The notes below the pieces were generated by a model. It was not told the origin of the DNA. It ran no database searches and saw nothing but the letters and a program-made list of their open reading frames with translations. The position numbers were made by a program, and so were the translations under genes. 64,000 nucleotides of DNA from Phycomyces blakesleeanus NRRL 1555(-) (taxonomy: Eukaryota; Mucoromycota; Mucoromycetes; Mucorales; Phycomycetaceae): assembly GCF_001638985.1 (NCBI RefSeq), contig NW_017265139.1:1-64000 (forward strand), read 5' to 3'. This document shows, in pieces, positions 1-12,643 of this stretch (positions within the stretch are counted from its first letter, which is position 1; each line of letters begins with the position of its first letter).

Positions 1-28
1 AACTTCTTCAACTTCAACCACCACAACA
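1..28 (+). repeat. 3' terminal fragment of an LTR (same family as the 51-57 kb element)
   Basis: These 28 bases match the last 28 bases of the 532-bp LTRs at 51068-51599 and 56692-57223 with one mismatch, and end in the same CCACCACAACA. The next bases are not the T-run and start codon that follow the 5' LTR of the intact element. This is therefore more likely a 3' LTR or solo LTR whose body lies to the left of the window. Confidence 0.75.
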
Positions 29-710
29 ATAATCATCAATCTGGTATATATATAAGCCAATAATCATCAATCTAATATATATATAATCTAATTACAGTTA
101 ATCTCATATATATACAAGTAGATAACAATCAATTTTATATATGTATAAGTGGATAACAGTCAATCTGGTATATATATAAGTTGTTAACCACTAATCAGGT
201 ATATATATAAGCTGATGATAGTTGATCTGATATATATATAAGCTGTTGACTACCAATTGGGTATATATATAAGCTGATAACAGGTGATCCACACTATATA
301 TAAACATATGATACTCAATCTGATATATATATAAGCTGATGATAGCTGATCTGGTATATATATAAATTGTTGACCACCAATTAGCTATATATATATAAAC
401 TATTAACAGCCTATCTCATACGTATATAAGCTGATATTGGCCAATCTAGTATATATACAAGCTGTTGACTGCCAATTGGGTATATATATAAGTTGTTGAC
501 TACCAATTAGGTATATATATAAGCTGATAACAAGTGATCTGCACTATATATAAACATATGATATCCAATCTGATATATATATAAGTAGATAACAGTCAAT
601 CTCATACATATATAAGCTGAACACTGCTGATCTAGTATATATATAAATAGATGATATCTGATCTGATATATATATAAATCAATAACAGTCAATTTATATT
701 ATATATATAT
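29..710. repeat. 31-bp tandem repeat array, about 22 units
   Basis: The units are about 31 bp long and built as GATAACAGTCAATCT followed by GGTATATATATAAGCT, with substitutions but very constant spacing of the TATATATATAA core. A higher-order pattern is visible: three successive distinctive units near 240-330 recur near 490-590 (starting GTTGACTACCAATT, then a GATAACA unit with CACTATATATAAACA, then TATGATA), an eight-unit period of about 248 bp. Degenerate units continue to about 870. Open frames inside it are repeat artefacts. Confidence 0.9.
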
Positions 711-1044
711 ATTTATCACATCCAATTTACTACTTATATAAGTTAATAAAATATAATATATAATCAATATTAGCCAATAATATTTGATTTATTACTAATA
801 TTAGCCTATAACATCTTATCTATCTCTGATATTAGTCAATACCATTGAATCTATCACATTATATATATTCACACTTGTCAATATCCAAGTCATATCCAAT
901 CATCTTGTCAAATATAAGTTACATACTCTAATCATATTTAATGTTTAATTTTATATATATTCACAACTCTTTTATAATCTTTATATATATATTTATGTTT
1001 TATGGCAACGGAGAAATTTTGATTATATTAAAAAATGTAAATGT

Positions 1045-1116
1045 TGCTGCGTAGCTCAAGTGTTATCGCGTGTGTTTTGGTTCTGAGCACCCCTGTTCGA
1101 CCCTACGCGGTAGCAT
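1045..1116 (+). pseudogene. tRNA-like sequence with Pol III A and B boxes (tRNA relic or SINE head)
   Basis: An A-box-like TAGCTCAAGTGT at 1052 and a B-box-like GTTCGACCC at 1095 are spaced about as in a tRNA. The 5' TGCTGCG can partly pair with the 3' CGCGGTAGCA, but the T stem does not pair well and there is a bulge in the acceptor. It reads as a decayed tRNA or the tRNA-derived head of a SINE. T-runs follow within 30 bases. It is not a credible functional tRNA. Confidence 0.35.
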
Positions 1117-3860
1117 TATTTTATTTCGATTTTTTTGTCTCGTTTTGTTGTTCCCGATCTGGGTTGGTCTTCCTTTTACTATAGTAAAGTCAAAAGGGCA
1201 AACCAACTGGGGATCAAGAAGTATATGTAAAATCAAAGATAGGATAAAAGATACTTTTTATGAATATGAATTGAATTGTCATATATAGTGTTCTAGACTA
1301 ATACTGCGCATTATCTGCATTAGCTATTATATTATATTTAAATAAAAGGAAAGTCATTATACTTTAGTTAATGCTCAAGAAGATATTACTGCGCATAAAG
1401 AGGTATTCTGGTTAATTACTTTCAGATTTTACGGATTCATCAAAATAATGTCTGACAGTTTTTTTTTGTAATAAAACAACAGTATAATACTACTGCTATG
1501 AGTTTTCGTCTTTTAATAATTTGTTTATTAAATTGAAGAGGTGTAAAGAAAAAGTCTGTTTACATATTAAGGGAAGGTTTGTGATTGCTTGTTATAATAA
1601 GACTATTATAAAAGTTAAAATCTCAAGAAATGAAATATAAATAGAGATATTATAGTATAGCAAACAAAAAAATTAATATAAAATAAACTATTTAGCTGAA
1701 GTATAAAATCAACATTTAGTTTTTTCTTATTTTTTTTTATTATTATTATTTTTGTTTTTTTTATATTTTGGTTTTTATATTTTTTTCTTATTTTTTATTG
1801 TTATTTTTTTTTATTTTGTTTTTTATTTTATTTTTTATTATTTTGTTTTTATTATTTTTTTATTATTTTTATTTTTTTGTTTTTTATTTATTTATATTTT
1901 ATTTTAATGCTTTTATTATATTTATAATAAATTAGCATTTCAAAAAAATTGTGAATAAACATATTAATTTTTTTTAGATAAATTCTATTTTTTTTTAATA
2001 TATATATATATATATATATGATATTCGGCTAGGGCGGAAATATTTGATTTATTTTAATTTTTACCCACCTGCGCACTATACCAAATCCCGGCGGCCATCT
2101 AATCGTAGCTTGCTTCAAACTCCGAAAAAATTCTAAAGGCCGACAATGCGCCTCTAATGCCACTTTTCTGTTACTCTTCTTTATTAGCTATCGATAGAGC
2201 CAAGAAGCATATAAATACAATCAGTAGAAGTCGAGAAAAGTAGAATTATATCAATTTTATTTTTTGATAAAATATTGATTTCTCAAAAAAAAATAAAAAA
2301 AAATAATATTATAAATGCCGACTGAAACTGATATTTTTTATATTTTTATTTATTTTTTAATATCTTACTTGCCTTTTCACCAAGGCGATAGATTTTTTAA
2401 ATAATGTGAATTAGAAGAAGTATGTGTGTTTATGTGTTTGTATGTAATTGTATTCTTTGTGTATGTTATATCAAAAAATAAAATTTGTGTATAAAAGAAA
2501 TATTTATAGTTATTTGTGTATCACCTTGTACCAAAAAATGAGGTGTTTTTTTTTGGGTGAGCAAAATAAACAAACACTATTCGTATTTTTTATTAATTTG
2601 TTTTTTTCTTATGTATATATTTATATATTTAGAGCAATATCTTTTGACATGTACAGTTGGAATTACTATGACTACTCATTTACACACCTGCATCTATATA
2701 CTACGGAGAACATGGCTAAACACATAATATTTATTACAAGCGCAAGCGTACACTAAAAGCGCAGACCTGGTTTGATGTCTGCATTCTAAAAATAAATCGT
2801 CTGCATTCGATCTTATATGATAGAGCTGCATTACTACTTTTCTTAGTTGTTTTTTAGGCTCTATGTGGTATATTGATATTTAATGATAATAATGATAGGG
2901 ACAACAGAAAGATTATATTTTTTATAATATTATGATGGTTGAATAATTATAAAAACCATATTTAATAACAGAAAATACTAATCATATTCTTTGCAAACAT
3001 ATTTTTATGAAAAACATTTACCAGAGAAAGTCCAGTGTATCCAAGAAACAAAGAAGTCAAGAGCAGTGTAAGATTGTAAAAATATATGTCACTCTGAACA
3101 TAAGACATCTCATCAGATAGTGGTTGGTGAAAGAAGCAGACATTTAGTTTATTCTTACATAATTTGCCAAAAACAGCAACATTTTGAGCCACGATAGTGG
3201 CATATGCATATGGTCTGTAAATACTGTAGAAAAGAAAAATCAATTGTTAAATATTTGCGGGATCATTGTCTTTGTTTTACTTTGATGTAGTTCAAGTAGG
3301 CATGCTCAAATTTTACATATACACATCAACATAATCATGTTACTACACGCGGCCACGGAGACAAAGGTGATGGTGGGTAATAAGAGTCGTGGTGCCAAGC
3401 GATCTGGCATGAGTGCCAATTTGCTGCGGTTACATGTTTTCTGGACAGTGATTTTGCTTTGATAATTTAACCATATTTATTTAAAAATAAAATAATAAAG
3501 ATACAACGCAAAATACTCTAAATTCAATATGCTTTAAAATCTCACTAGAAAAAATATCTGTAGCAATCGATGTTTTTCTTTTAAAAATAATAATGATAAG
3601 TCATTACTTAAATTGTATTTAGCATATTCCTTCTCCCGTCTCAAAACCCGCATCCCGTACTCCTATTGAAGTAAATATAATAGCGACAAGCAAGGTGCTT
3701 CTAGAATAGCAAAACATATTATCCATCATCATAATAATAAAGTTGAATTTGAAGCTATTGAGATATATAAAAATAGTATACTGTATTTACCACCGACATT
3801 TCTTTTATTTGCTGTCTAATAATCATTTATATGTATATATAGCTGTGAATAAAACACAAC
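1117..3860. other. AT-rich stretch without a supported gene
   Basis: About 2.7 kb with no convincing coding frame. It contains a T-dominated tract (about 1718-1920), a TA dinucleotide run near 2000 and a short GC-richer island at about 2025-2160. Open frames here use AT-rich codons and show no recognisable motif. Confidence 0.6.
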
Positions 3861-3974
3861 CACAAAGAGAACCACAGTGGTAAGTACTGAAAGTAACCGG
3901 CTTTTATTTTATTTTATTTATTCTTTAAAGAAAGCATATTAAAACTAATAAATCACTATATTTCTTTCTTGCAG

Positions 3975-4167
3975 TAACTTCAGCCTCTTAATCGGATTCT
4001 GGGACAGCAACGGACATTCGGGTGAACTCACCTTTTCGGGACTCCATCTTAGTGTTGGCATTGAGGTCAGTGGTGATTATTCAGATACCATGTATGACTA
4101 TGTCAATAATGAATACAACGTTTATGGTGTTAGAGTTAAGGGGTTTAACGGTGAAGGTCAGTGTTGA
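3975..4167 (+). pseudogene. coding-like terminal exon, gene fragment of unknown family
   Basis: After a good acceptor (TTTCTTTCTTGCAG ending at 3974) an open frame of about 64 codons runs to TGA at 4165-4167. Its codon use is much less AT-rich than its surroundings, and the peptide includes FWDSNGHSGELTFSG and ends VKGFNGEGQC. A GTAAGT donor sits at 3880, and joining across it keeps frame (CAG TG|T AAC). No convincing start codon or further exons are visible upstream, so this is either the tail of a small gene with an unseen 5' end or a relic. I do not recognise the family. Confidence 0.35.
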
Positions 4168-4601
4168 ATACACAGACGAAAACTAAAAAAAAATAACAGT
4201 TAAGTTAGTTAGTTATTTTTTTTTGCTAAATCTCAAAATATATCCACCGACTGTTCCTGACATGTATAACAATTTAGTCCTCCAGCACATTGCCACTTTT
4301 ACTGTCCTATTTGCTTCACACTATATTGTCTACGAAAGTCAAGTTATTTTGGTTGTATTTGTCAATCCCCTCTTGAAATTATATATGCAATATTTCCAAC
4401 TACCAGAAAGTCTTTCTTGATGCCAAACAATGACGGGGGTTACCATAATCATATCCTACCAAGAAGCTGTATCTGTTCTTCCTTGACATTTTTTTCGAAG
4501 ATTGGGGCGCAATCTGCTTGAATTTGTAAACTGAGGAACAGCTCTTATACTCTGATGTCTCAGCTGTTACACCTTATTTTTCTCAATCCAATACAGATAC
4601 T

Positions 4602-6014
4602 TTGCTGGTTTTCTTCGTTCGTTCTGGTTTGGAGGTCAAGGTTTGTCAATTGAATAGGGAGCTCAATATAGTAAGTGTGATATATGATGAATATAACGGA
4701 TCAATGTGGAATACGTTGATGGGCATGTGCGATTTATCCTTTTGTTTCCGGGACTCATTGATTGATATTAACACTGAGTACAAACTAATTACAGCCCTTG
4801 TTTGTTGACTTGGGGCAGATGTACATAGTGGTGGAAGTCCAATTGTTGCTTTACTTTTTCGTCCAGAAGGTAGCGTCAATGATAATTTTTGTGAGTACTT
4901 TATTCGCAATTGTATCTCTTTGAAGTGGCATTGAAAATAGGTTGGATACTTTAAAATAGTGTGCGAAACTATTATTGATATTATACAGAATTTCTCCTTT
5001 GGAACGGCGAAGAGGACGGCAGAAGAATTAGTAAAAAGTGGAGATCTTGCCAGTAGAAACAATGGCGCTGGCCAGCGCGTGCATATAATAGCATGTCAAG
5101 TAAAAGTATAAAAGGATTTTCGTACATAAAAGCTGACAAATAAAAGTTCTAGGGATTGCTTACCCCTTGTTGAAAGCTGGTTTGAATCCTCTGAAGATTT
5201 GAATCGACTTTGAGAATGTGCGTAAAAATCTTGTAAAGACTGCCATATTACATAAAGATCCCAATAATACCAAAATCAGCTTGAATAATTTCTGTCACCA
5301 CTTTAAGCGTCTTTATCCTACTAGTATTCTCCTCTGTAACATTCACCTGCATGTTCATATTCGTGGCATAATTTGGAATCTCAGTCCAGTGTATGAGCTG
5401 TTAAAGAATGTAAGTACAAATAAAGAGAATGAATTCGAAGAGACATATATACGCGGTTTTGTTAATATTGTTTTCTGGTCCTCGAGTCATGTGCAATTAT
5501 TTTTTCTACTAGCTAATATTATTGGCAGCTCCAGCCCCGTAATTTCCATCATTATAGCCACAATCACTACTCATCGCCCACTCATGTTGTAACCATTAAA
5601 CTCAAGCTTTTTCGAGCCCACAAGTCCTAATCAAGGAGAATGAGTCTCCTTCTCCTTCTGTTTTTACTCCTCTTGTCAAGGAATTACCCGTAGCGGATGA
5701 TACCGAGTATCTTCATCCACTTAAATACTACAAAGTCGCTTACCAATTTAAAAATCTCGTAATTTACCAGCATGTCTCCCTTTTTTACACTTTTTTGTTT
5801 ACAATACAGTCGACAAGCTGAAGTTTGTCAATTCCCTAGTCAAAAATATCGTTATAAAAATGGTTCTGCTAGTGGTGAATATTTTTCAAGTCATAATTGT
5901 TGGCCCCAATTGCGACACCGAGCTCGCTTATGCTATTCAAATCTAATATATTTTTACACATTTATTCCTACTTCCAGCCACACACAATCTCTACTTAACT
6001 CGTATAGTTCATGA
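4602..6014 (+). pseudogene. decayed coding region, possibly a tnp2/DUF4218-type transposon relic
   Basis: Consecutive open fragments on the + strand change frame and are separated by stops: about 4602-4805, 4807-4935, 4985-5110, 5218-5590 and 5640-5935. Several have protein-like composition, for example AKRTAEELVKSGDLASRNNG near 5010-5070. The fragment at about 5330-5460 contains NIHLHVHIRGIIWNLSPVYE, which recalls the His-rich GP-Y segment of DUF4218-type transposon proteins. That resemblance is weak and from memory. No intact frame or terminal repeats were found, so a broken host gene is also possible. Confidence 0.3.
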
Positions 6015-9000
6015 TCAGCAATTACATTCAGTTATGAAGTGGTTATTGCACAGCTACTGATAGATTTCGTCAGACTGATACTGTCGATCTTTTTTCTTCA
6101 AGTATTCTTCAGATAAGTATCACGCCATTGCATCTGTGCATCACGTCTTATTAAAGGTTGACACAGCAGAATATACAGCAAGTTGAAAAGCCAGAGATGC
6201 TAGTGATCCCGTTCTAAAAGAAGCATCATGTTTAAAATAAATATAAAAATAAACTTTTGACTTTCGTTTTTCAAGTCAAAAAAGAAAATAACTTTTACTG
6301 CTTACATGTAGATTTTATACCGTTACATACCGGAAAAGTAAGAAGTAGACAAAAAGCACTACAAATCTAGAAAACAATTAATTTTCACAAAATGTGAAAT
6401 TCCTCCGCTAAATTAGTAGGACACATTTGTGAATTGTATAGGGTTTTTTTGTTTTTGTGTTTTTTTTTGTGAATTGACGAAGCCTGAGAACTCACTGATA
6501 AAAATCCGAGTTAAAGCCACCGGGATTCCCGTGTTGGACACACTACTAATAATCCTAGTAATCAATTGGTGAACGCTTTACCCTTCTACCCTTGGCAGTA
6601 TACGAGTCAATGATTCTGAGGAAGATGTTGAGCTAAAACTTGTGTATCAGTTTTCCATTCAATATAATTTTACGACAATACTCGACTATTGCTAAGAATA
6701 ATGATATATATTGTTGCTTCTCCAACCAGGCTAGGCAATCCAGATGACACGTCTTTTTCCATGCTCGGGAACATTAGTCGCAGATTCTCAATCAGAAATT
6801 CTTATGCCTTGGATTGTACCGGCATAGTCCTTTTTGATCTCCTAAGCTAGTGTCATCCTGGTTGTCAAGGTATGCGAGTAGACACGGAGAGTGGCTCTAG
6901 CAATATGTTTTCCTTCATTATTATTTTTCTATAATAAACTATAATATTATTTCTATATGTTCTATATAATAAAATAATACTTACTTCAATTAAAAGGTCC
7001 ATCCTTATTGAACGAATGTTCACCGATGCTCTCTCAGCAGAAGACACTCTCCCTTGACGGCACAGGCTGGTAAAGCACTTGTGAAACTTTTTTTTTCAAG
7101 CCGCTCTATTTATGGCCACCATTGCCAATACTACTCTCCGGGTTTGGGGACATATCAAAAGCGACATCCGTATTACATCTGGCTTTGCTGTTGCTGGTGT
7201 TGTTGTTTATCGTTATACCAGTTGGTAATGTTGATCTAGGATTTGGCTTCTACATGAGGTTGCGTATGTATACCTGGTAAAAATATACGAGATCATAAAT
7301 CGATAAAACAGCATACACCTTTGCACTTACATAAACATCGTTATAAGTTTGTTGGCTAGGTCTGGTTTGCGTACGGACAATATGAGTAGCAGTGGCAAGT
7401 ACGGTACTCATAAGAGCAACGAGGGAAAGGTCTAACCGAGATGCTGGCTGCACTAACGGTGTCAGGGCTGTTGGTGGTAAGAACGACAATAATGCTGTTC
7501 TTAGCTGTGAGTTATTCATTGAGAAAAACAATATGTCCTAGCACTGTCATCAGATTTCCACCCATGGCTGTCTTATTGTCTTACATAGTATAATCAATTT
7601 TCCAACAGCTGCTTGTTGCTAACCTCAATATGACGATGAGCAAGCGCACGTCTTTAAATGGTCGTTATTTACAAAACATATTAAAAGGTAAATCTGAAGT
7701 TAATATTAGCTTACAGTCGAATTGAATTGAATTGAATTGAATAAAAAACACATTATCTTAAAATTGCATACAAAAAAAATTAAAATATGGGAAAGAGAGA
7801 GAGAGAAAGAGAGAGACTGTAAGTGAGACTTTATGTGCAGTAAGGATAAAAACGAAAGCAAATCCGTTATATCAAACCTAAAATTATATATATATATGAT
7901 ATACAGGATGTCTTTAATACATAAATCACAATAAATACTTTTTGGAATCGACGGGATGCCAGCTGGTTTTGACATTGCTTTTGGACTCAATTCATCAAAT
8001 CATTCCAGTCTTTTATTTCCTTCGCGCTTCTCTCTTCAATCTTTGAAGCCGTATAGCCCCTTTTAGGGGGTACCTTCTTTTTAGTTGATGCAGAAATACT
8101 CTTTTTTAATACACCAAAAACTGATCATATATTCTGTTGTCATGGACACACAGACATACACACGATTTCTCTCATTTAAATGTATATTCTTAAGCGTGTC
8201 ACTTCCTATTAACTAAGGTTAGGAATACTTCACATCATTGTCATACTAAAAAAACCTATTCTGATTATTTATTTATATACTTTACGGTCAGAGACACTAC
8301 AATAAAATAGGACCACCAGCTCCATGAAAAGACTTTATATTTCTTTATTTCTTTATTCTATTTAGCTAGAGATACAGCGATGTTCTACAAGCACCGTATT
8401 GCCCCACAATTTTTTATTTGATTTTTGTTTCTGATATACAAAATCAATTATTTTGTCTCTCAATATAACTAAATTCATTCTTTCTTAATTCTTTTCATAG
8501 GCAAAACAATTATACCATCTGCCACGCTTAACAACCCTGATTTTGTTTTATTTTTCTTCAATTAATACCTTATTTTTCCAGTGCAAGTATAAATTTGTGG
8601 GCACAAACAAAACTTTATGTATTCTTAGAGCACATAGTATTTAAATGTTTTTTTTTTGGGAAAGAAACCATTTCAAATATAACAAATTGTCCAAATGTTA
8701 CTTGCAATAAAAGTAAATGCTGTAGACTATTAACAGCCAAGTAAGAATATGAAATGGAGAGGAATGAATAATAGCCTATTACCGGCCAACAATTTTTAAA
8801 CAATTGTTTTATTTTGTTTTCTTGACAATAGAAAGTATATGTTTAGATAGCTACTTCTAAAGCCTAACAGGCACCAAACAGCACAGCACTCTGTCATAAA
8901 TACTTTTCTTCAAATGTACAGATAGTACTTGCCTAATCTCCAGAAAAAAAACCCCCTTCTCGTCGTTAGATATACCAAGTACACATGCATCTCTTATGAA

Positions 9001-11071
9001 CTCAGTAAAAGGGCCCCATTACATATTAAAAAGGCGCACTAAGTAAATAAACTGCTATAAAAGCATCTTTTAAATATTTTAGTAGAGAAATAAAAATATT
9101 CTCACATTATACCACTCTCTATCTTATGAGTCTTTTTTTCCACTTAAATCAATCAGTCGCTTAATAAGCCATTCCAAATTTCCCCCTTATTTAAATGTTT
9201 TTATTATGTTTCTCTCTCCATAATACATACTTTATAATCCAGAGTAGATTTTATTGTTGCTAACAAGAATATCAGGGTTGCATCACAGGAACTGAACACA
9301 TAGGTAGTTTTTACACTTTAAGCTACTTTTGGGACAGCCAAACATTAACCAACAGAATGTTTTAAACTAAAACGCTAATACTAGAAGAATCTTTGATTTC
9401 TTAAAACTGAAAATAGACAAATATACAGCCAAGCTTCATTGGATCTTGCCCCAGCATATATTAAAAAAAATCACAAATAACTCTATTGTTTTTTTTTTAA
9501 AAAATTCTACAAAAAAATTGGCCAATTATCTTAGTTATTACTATGTTTTTATAGATAAATTTATAAAAGAAGATTGATAAAATATCTTTTTATTGCTTTC
9601 GTTTTTATATTCCTATTGAGAAGCAGCAGTTGTTTCTTCCAGCAAAGCAAGCAATCTCTCAATGCTTGGAGTATAAAGTCTATACCTGAACTGCTCACTT
9701 TTTTTGGCACTTTTCTTTCTCTGTAGGCGTATTCAATTTTCATAAACAAACTTTCAGTGATCTCATCAAGCTCGAGTAAAAGGTGTATCTGAAATAATAA
9801 TAATAATAATAAAATAACAATAAACTGTGCAATTCTAAAACAAATCATGAAAGTACGGTAAATGCATGACTGATTCCAGCTTCGAAAAAAATCAAGCTTA
9901 TAATATCTACCATCTGTTTCTTATATATAAAAATGTACGTACTTTTACGTTTTTTTAAAGGCTATCTGTGTTAATAAAGCCCTTGTAAAATACCCCACTT
10001 TAATAAATAAAGCAAGAGTTATTTAGCTAAAATATACTTATACATAAGTGTGTAATTTATATTGAATATTAATGTCTTTCTTGTATTTGTTAAGAATCAT
10101 ATTATTTGCATTATATTACATTGTGTATTTACTACTTGAGATTCTACCAACTTGTATCAAAACAATATACAGAATTTAAGGACTTCAATCATTTATTTAT
10201 TATATTATATGCTATACATCATTGTACATTCCCTATCCTTTTTTCTTTGGTTTTTGTTTCAATTTTCCAAATTATCAGATGCATTTTATATTAAATAATA
10301 TATATATATATATAAGATATTATATGTACGTATAAGAACAGGCGGGGGGGTTTTTTTTTAAAAAATTAACCCAAACCTTTAACTTGAAAACAGTACCAAT
10401 AATTTATTTGTTCAAACGAATCAAGATGAGCTGCATCTTATATATATGTTAGTATGTGTGCCTGTGTGCCTGTGTGTCTGTGTGTATGTAAGTTTAATTA
10501 TACGTATATGTATATATCCGCAGTGTTCCACAGCCTGTGGATGCTTTTGGGCAAAAAGAAGAATCAAGTAAAAGAAACCCAAAGACCTGGTTATTGAATA
10601 TCATTTTGATATATTTATGTATATATTGTATACAGTATTTTGAACTAGGCGTGGATTATGTCTCAAATGGTTAATAAAACACATATAAATAAACATATAG
10701 ACATATAGACATATAGACATATTTATATAAAGGGTTCCATTTTGTTAATATATCTGTCTACTTGTAGAATAACATATAGAATAATCTAAAATAAGAAATT
10801 TATACATGGAAGAGGTTCCACAGCTTAGCCTCAGGTAACGTATTACAACATGACGCTGATAATTTATACACATAAGACATAGTGCTATAGCATTTGACCA
10901 GAGATTCATTAAACATGTCCTACAGAGATTTTCCTCTTATCTTACTTTTCTTCTTTTACTTATTTTACTTTCTGCTGTTTATTATTCTTATTCTTATTCT
11001 TATTCTTACTCTTATTATTATTATTATTATTATTATTTTATTTCTAAGAATTCAGCTAAAATATCACAGTA
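6015..11071. other. gene-poor stretch with scattered coding-like scraps
   Basis: No complete gene is supported. Scraps with less AT-rich composition occur at about 7030-7240 (+) and 7370-7530 (frames open on both strands), and at about 9640-9800 (-), where two overlapping frames each look partly protein-like, one ending LLALLEETTAASQ. They change frame and have no clear starts, so they may be gene relics. Simple repeats include TGAAT runs near 7725 and a GA run near 7795. The 150 bases before 11072 are T- and TTA-rich. Confidence 0.45.
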
Positions 11072-11938
11072 ATGAGTTCAGAATTCCAGACAGACAGAGA
11101 CTTTGTAGCTGCCGGATCAACCTACTTTGGATTTGGAATAACCACCGCTTTCTTGAGCGCACTCGTAATAATCGGCGCTTCTGTCCAGCTCAGGAATCAT
11201 GGTCACAGACACCTCTACATCCCCACCATTGCAGCCGGCGCTTGCTACTTCATCAATGGATGTCTCGCAGCAGCCGTCGGCCGAATAATTACTACCACAG
11301 TCAACGACGAAATTCCGTGGACCTTTCAAGATCTAACCACCCGAGAACTCTTACGTGATTTTTTCAGTGATGCTTTTGCACCGATTTCCTGGTTGATCGT
11401 ATTTGAAACATACCGTCTGATCGTAAAGCCATTCAGCACAGATTCACCTGTATTAGCAAACGACAACAATAACAGTGCAAAAAAACGACCTCTCTGGAGT
11501 GTGATCAATACCTATTTTGGATACTTGTGGATTGTCATGCTACTCATCTGCGAAATTGTGGCCCTGGTGAGCTTGTCCCAGCTCCCTGCTGGATCTCCTG
11601 AAACACGCGTGTATCAGCAACTCGTCACATCAGCAAAACTGTTCCTGTTCACTTCTTTTGGTCTGTGGGTACTTCCAGTGCTTTCAATCATCCAGGCAAA
11701 GATTTCGTCACGCCACATCCGTCCGTTTATTTCATCGTTTCTCAGCTACCAATTCTTCTTATTTCTTGTCATCATTGGCCGCACTATCAAAATGCTCAGT
11801 CTGGCAACTTTTCAACAGACCTATCGAACAGTCGAGTTTGCATTTGTCGATATGTTTGGTCTACTTGGTCTCTCTTTTGTGATCATGTTTGGCCACACCT
11901 GGACAAAACCGCCGAGTCCGAATGTAAAATTGGTGTGA
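11072..11938 (+). CDS. seven-transmembrane protein of unknown function
   Basis: Single-exon gene of 288 residues. Hydrophobic segments lie at about 19-41, 49-72, 95-118, 148-170, 187-210, 221-243 and 258-280, giving a seven-span profile. The first loop is short and polar and an Asn/Lys-rich loop follows span 3 (about 125-145). There is no obvious signal peptide before span 1, no large soluble domain and no catalytic motif. Seven-span proteins of this size in fungi include RTA1-like and GPCR-like families, but I see no diagnostic motif and do not assign one. The ATG at 11072 is the first in frame before span 1, and codon use is clearly coding (many C-ending codons). A short tandem repeat lies in the likely 3' UTR or just beyond. 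Confidence 0.85.
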   Translation: MSSEFQTDRDFVAAGSTYFGFGITTAFLSALVIIGASVQLRNHGHRHLYIPTIAAGACYFINGCLAAAVGRIITTTVNDEIPWTFQDLTTRELLRDFFSDAFAPISWLIVFETYRLIVKPFSTDSPVLANDNNNSAKKRPLWSVINTYFGYLWIVMLLICEIVALVSLSQLPAGSPETRVYQQLVTSAKLFLFTSFGLWVLPVLSIIQAKISSRHIRPFISSFLSYQFFLFLVIIGRTIKMLSLATFQQTYRTVEFAFVDMFGLLGLSFVIMFGHTWTKPPSPNVKLV

Positions 11939-12063
11939 TTGGGGCTTTAAATATATACACATATACTCTATAATTCAAGTTCTCCTCTCTCGCACATATC
12001 TCATAATCTTCTAATTTATTTGTCTTGATTTATTTACACACATACATCCTACGCACAACACCA

Positions 12064-12178
12064 CATTGCACTCTACTGCACTCTACTGCACTCTACTGCA
12101 CTCCACTGCATTCCACTGCACTACACCGCACTCCACTGCATTCCACTGCACTACACCGCACTCCACCGCACCGCACTA
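12064..12178. repeat. 10-bp minisatellite (CTCTACTGCA type)
   Basis: About eleven 10-bp units lie about 125 bp downstream of the seven-span gene. Variants CTCTACTGCA, CTCCACTGCA, TTCCACTGCA and CTACACCGCA alternate, and the last three form a 30-bp block present twice in a row. It is not coding: an open frame through it is a repeat artefact. Confidence 0.85.
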
Positions 12179-12611
12179 AAATATATTACATTTTCTCATA
12201 TTTTGTACACATCATACTACACTACACTACACACATGCATGCACCCAAAAACAAAATAGTATAAAATCATTGGTATATTAACAGAACAATAGAAGCAAAA
12301 TTGGCTCCCAATGAACCCAAGATTACGAGTATTGACGAAATGAAGTGATTGAAAAACAAGACGAGATCCCTTGTCGATCACAAAACCATCAATGATATAT
12401 ATATATATGTCATTTTCCTTCTTCTAATACTGCTACTACAGCTATTGTTATTATTTATGTAAATACCTATATATATATGAAGCACGAGAAAGAGGCAAGT
12501 ACTCTTTTGGACAACACACCCGCAAGTACATGCGTGTATTCAAAGTATCAAGGTATCAAACTAACTAAAGATTTATATTCTTGGCAAATATAAATATATA
12601 CATATATAGAC

Positions 12612-12643
<32 letters not shown>

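Noticed and set aside
507..692. 61-codon Tyr/Ile-rich open frame
   Set aside because: Translated 31-bp repeat; no stop falls in one phase of the unit by chance.
29..710. CRISPR-like array
   Set aside because: Units are contiguous and diverged with no unique spacers, and the organism is eukaryotic; it is a tandem satellite.
4646..5062. 138-codon open frame on the - strand
   Set aside because: Ser/Leu/Ile-rich composition typical of antisense. The + strand fragments are more protein-like, though also broken.
12025..12264. 79-codon His/Thr/Leu-rich open frame
   Set aside because: Translation of the 10-bp minisatellite.
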